A DNA stretch of 64,000 nucleotides from Metallumcola ferriviriculae (GTDB lineage Bacteria > Bacillota > JADQBR01): NCBI RefSeq assembly GCF_035573695.1, contig NZ_CP121694.1, forward strand, positions 1,402,501 through 1,466,500. Reading direction: 5' to 3'. Shown in pieces: positions 61,636-64,000 of the stretch. The position numbers and the translations under genes are program-made. A model generated the notes under the pieces. It made no database searches and had not been told where the DNA came from. It worked only from the letters and a program-made list of their open reading frames with translations. The first letter of the stretch is position 1, and each line of letters begins with the position of its first letter.

Positions 61636-62922
61636 ATGAAGTATAACCAAAATTTCAAGATTTCGCAAGTGACCGAAAACACCTTAGTGATTGGAGTGGA
61701 CATTGCAAAGAGCAAGCACTATGCCAGAGCATTTGATTGGCGAGGGATAGAACTGAGCAAAGTCATTAGTTTTCGAGCAGACAGAAGAGGGTTTAGGCAG
61801 TTTAGAGAGTGGGCAGAAAAGATTGCCAGGGATGAGGGCAAAAACAAAATTATCGTGGGTATGGAACCCACAGGACATTACTGGTTCACCTTTGCAGCCG
61901 ATGCAGATAGCAATCAGATGATGGTAGTGCAAGTAAACCCGTATCACGTTAAGCAGTCAAAAGAAATGGATGATAACACGCCCAGTAAAAACGACCGGAA
62001 AGACCCAAGAACCATAGCGATGCTGGTGAAAGATGGGAGATATCTGATACCATACTTTCCCAAAGGTCATTATGCAGAAATGAGAAAAGCCTATGAAATT
62101 AGGGAAAACCAATTGCAAAAGAAGTGGGCCATAAAGAACCGCGTACAAAGATGGCTTGACATTTACTTTCCCGAGTTTACCCAAGTATTTAAGAGTTGGG
62201 AAGGCAAGGCTGCATTGATGACACTAGAGAAATTCCCCACACCAACAGAGATAGTAGAACTTGGCGCAGAAAAGATACTAGCGGCCTGGAGAGAGAAAGT
62301 GAAACGCGCAGTAGGTATTAAAAAAGCAGAAGCACTTGTAAAGATGGCAGAAGAAACAGTAGGAATACAAGCTGGGCTAGAGATGGCAAAATACGAACTT
62401 GAGTGCATGCTTCAGGAATATCAGGCAATACGCAACATGTTGGAGATGACAGAACAGAAATTAGAGACATTAGCGTCCCTGATCCCTGGAATGGATAAAG
62501 TTTTGCAGATAAAAGGTGTAGGGGTCATAACCGCAGCCGGTTTCATTGCGGAGGCTGGTGATTTATCCCGTTTTAACCACCCAAAGCAAATCATAAAGCT
62601 TGCAGGACTTAACGTACGAGAAAACAGCTCCGGCAAGCATAAAGGCCAAAGTACAATTAGTAAGCGAGGCAGGAAGCGATTAAGGTCATTACTCTTCAGG
62701 GCAATACTGCCATTGGTCGCAAAGAATAAAGAGTTCAAAGAGATTCATAAGTACTACACAACAAGGCCCGTAAATCCACTGAGAAAGAAACAATCACTCA
62801 TAGTATTATGCGGGAAATTGATTAGAGTAATCTATGCTTTGCTGACCCAAGGCGTAGAATACAGTCCCGAAAAACTACTTTCGGACATTAAAAGACCAAA
62901 AGTAATGACACAAGCAGCATAA
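61636..62922 (+). CDS. IS110-family transposase
   Basis: A 428-residue protein with the N-terminal RuvC-like DEDD domain (IGVDIAKSKH, GMEPTGHYW, KNDRKDPRTIA) and the C-terminal Transposase_20 domain (IPGMDKVLQIKGVG, GDLSRFNHPKQIIKLAGLN, SSGKHKGQSTISKRGRKRL) with the conserved serine. Both domains are complete, so the gene looks intact. ATG 61636 with AGGAGG nine bases upstream is preferred over ATG 61603. Confidence 0.95.
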   Translation: MKYNQNFKISQVTENTLVIGVDIAKSKHYARAFDWRGIELSKVISFRADRRGFRQFREWAEKIARDEGKNKIIVGMEPTGHYWFTFAADADSNQMMVVQVNPYHVKQSKEMDDNTPSKNDRKDPRTIAMLVKDGRYLIPYFPKGHYAEMRKAYEIRENQLQKKWAIKNRVQRWLDIYFPEFTQVFKSWEGKAALMTLEKFPTPTEIVELGAEKILAAWREKVKRAVGIKKAEALVKMAEETVGIQAGLEMAKYELECMLQEYQAIRNMLEMTEQKLETLASLIPGMDKVLQIKGVGVITAAGFIAEAGDLSRFNHPKQIIKLAGLNVRENSSGKHKGQSTISKRGRKRLRSLLFRAILPLVAKNKEFKEIHKYYTTRPVNPLRKKQSLIVLCGKLIRVIYALLTQGVEYSPEKLLSDIKRPKVMTQAA

Positions 62923-62934
62923 AAGACTGCACCG

Positions 62935-63300
62935 CCAAGGAGAGTGTACCGCAGCCAAGAAAGCTTATCAAGGGCAAGGACTACGTCTCCGCTACGCGGA
63001 CCCTTGACAACCTTTCATGGCAGCTGGTTAGGGTAGTTAAGCGGTGCGATGGATAAGTATAAACTATTCGTTTTCAATCTTATGATTAGGAAAGACATTG
63101 ATAAAAGTGAGCCGGATAAGTCAGCAGAAATAATATCCATAGGGCATAGACCCAGCAAAGGAGCATGGCTGACGTCCACCTCATGGGCAGGCTGAACGAA
63201 GGAATTTAGGCTACGAGCCAGCGAGACATGGGAGGGTGCGCCCCCGTGAGAAACGTGGATTCCGATGGCCAAAATATGGAAAACAAGGACGTAGTGTAAT
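62935..63300 (+). ncRNA. Candidate bridge/seek RNA region of the IS110 element
   Basis: There is no ORF for ~500 bases after the transposase, but there are several stems: TCAAGGG/CCCTTGA (62968-63007, with an inner CTCCGCTACGCGGA hairpin), GGGCATAGACCC (~63142-63153) and CATGGGAGGG/CCCCCGTG (~63228-63248). IS1111-type members encode their target-guiding RNA in the right flank. Exact RNA boundaries cannot be given from the sequence. Confidence 0.4.
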
Positions 63301-63440
63301 AAGTGGCAACCCTTATATTCCATATATTTGAATATCTGTAATTTAGAGGCCTGCTTTGCGGAACAAGCTCATTTTTGAAAGAATGAATTTCTAAGAATGA
63401 GGGAGAAAAACGAAGAAATTTAAAGATTATAGAGGGAGGG

Positions 63441-64000
63441 ATGGTTATCAAACTGACTGACGGCTTACAACTTATTTTTGGAGAGAATACCGGCGGTTTT
63501 CCGTATTCTAACTCATTGCTGATTACCGGAGAAACCCGGGCATTGGTAGATGCCGGTGCCGGGGTAAATATACTAAAGGATATAGCGGAGCAGGGAATTG
63601 AAACATTAATATTATCTCATTTTCATCCGGATCATGGCCGTGATGCTTATTTATTTAAGGATTCACAGCGCTGGGTACATATTGGCGATGCGCCGGCGGT
63701 TGCTGATAGGCGCAGGTATAAGGAATTTAGGAATTATCAATTGCCGGGCAACGAAGGTTTGATGGCAATTGAAGAGGCATCACCGTTGGGCAAATATCCA
63801 CATTCGCCCGTAGCTAGGGCATTCACCGATGGTGAGGAGCTTGATTTTGGAAAAGGCGCTAGAGTAACAGTAGTGCATACCCCTGGCCATACTGCCGGAC
63901 ACTGCTGTTTCTATGAAGTTGACAGAGAGATACTCTACGCAGCAGATGTTGATGCCGGTCCTTTTGGACCGTGGTACGGCGATGAGGTTAGTGATATTGA
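63441..64000 (+). CDS. MBL-fold metallo-hydrolase, 5' part
   Basis: An open frame starts at ATG 63441 with GAGGGAGGG before it and runs past the right edge (186 codons visible). Zinc motif HFHPDH (residues 60-65), then HTPGHTAGHCC (~152-162) and ADVD (~173). This is a metallo-beta-lactamase-fold hydrolase of unknown substrate, not closely like the one at 31123. The IS element lies directly upstream and may separate it from its promoter. Confidence 0.88.
   Translation, partial: MVIKLTDGLQLIFGENTGGFPYSNSLLITGETRALVDAGAGVNILKDIAEQGIETLILSHFHPDHGRDAYLFKDSQRWVHIGDAPAVADRRRYKEFRNYQLPGNEGLMAIEEASPLGKYPHSPVARAFTDGEELDFGKGARVTVVHTPGHTAGHCCFYEVDREILYAADVDAGPFGPWYGDEVSDI

Larger units (their letters stand above)
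61535..63340 (+). mobile_element. IS110-family insertion sequence (ends approximate)
   Basis: A single IS110 transposase gene (61636-62922) with a short left and a long right noncoding flank. The word CTGTAAT occurs at both ~61534 and ~63335 and could mark the junction core, but the ends are not proven; IS110 elements lack terminal inverted repeats. A long right noncoding flank is typical of the IS1111 subgroup. The element separates yhaN from an MBL gene. Confidence 0.6.

Noticed and set aside
63015-63323. 102-residue minus-strand ORF in the IS right flank
   Set aside because: It has no ribosome site or recognisable motif and covers the structured noncoding region.

Overview
The window looks like a chromosome segment from an anaerobic, spore-forming, low-to-moderate-GC Firmicute (class Clostridia, perhaps Peptococcaceae or Desulfotomaculum-like; this is inferred from gene content only). 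The clues are strong AGGAGG ribosome sites, frequent TTG/GTG starts, a tungsten aldehyde:ferredoxin oxidoreductase, TRAP and tripartite tricarboxylate carriers, a sporulation-associated DUF1657 protein, a YlbF protein, a YhaO/YhaN pair, a CblT/CblS alpha-ribazole salvage pair and a UGA-containing selenoprotein. Nearly all of the window is protein coding. No rRNA, tRNA or CRISPR array was seen.

Layout. 1-6.4 kb: the tail of a LUD-domain lactate-utilisation protein, a DUF2339/DUF3999 membrane pair, a cyclodeaminase-like folate protein, an IclR regulator and panB. 6.4-15.5 kb: a catabolic cluster with a divergent GntR regulator, a TRAP transporter (DctPQM), a GlcDEF-type 2-hydroxyacid dehydrogenase and a LarA-family protein; it probably imports and oxidises a 2-hydroxy acid. 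15.5-19.2 kb: palindromic repeats, a gene remnant, and a MerR regulator with a VIT/VWA protein. 19.3-26.6 kb: DegV, creatininase-family, DUF1657, MetA, RecQ, DUF4438 and MenG/UbiE proteins. 26.8-27.5 kb: a methionine sulfoxide reductase A in which the catalytic codon is an in-frame TGA followed by a SECIS-like hairpin. 27.9-32.1 kb: a tripartite tricarboxylate transporter and an MBL hydrolase. 32.2-38.9 kb: a PEP-synthase/rifampin-phosphotransferase-like enzyme, an AOR with its own MoaD-like sulfur carrier, a second DegV and an AEC transporter. 38.9-44.9 kb: a minus-strand thiamine operon (thiS-thiG-thiH-thiD2E-thiC-thiE2-osmC) led by a TPP riboswitch. 45-46.5 kb: a divergent cobalamin riboswitch with cblT-cblS. 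46.6-52.4 kb: TusA-like, DUF362, YlbF and SHOCT proteins, an orphan PglX-like DNA methylase, and ssb. 52.6-57.1 kb: an SsuABC-type ABC transporter and an amino-acid ABC pair without an ATPase. 57.3-61.5 kb: yhaO-yhaN. 61.5-63.4 kb: an IS110-family insertion sequence. The window ends inside an MBL hydrolase gene.

Points of most interest are the Sec-MsrA, a family of perfect 49-bp palindromes in five places, an inverted repeat placed to mask the IS110 transposase ribosome site only in read-through transcripts, the long noncoding right side of that IS, a cloverleaf-like structured element at 37.8 kb, and the 2-hydroxyacid cluster with a LarA homologue.
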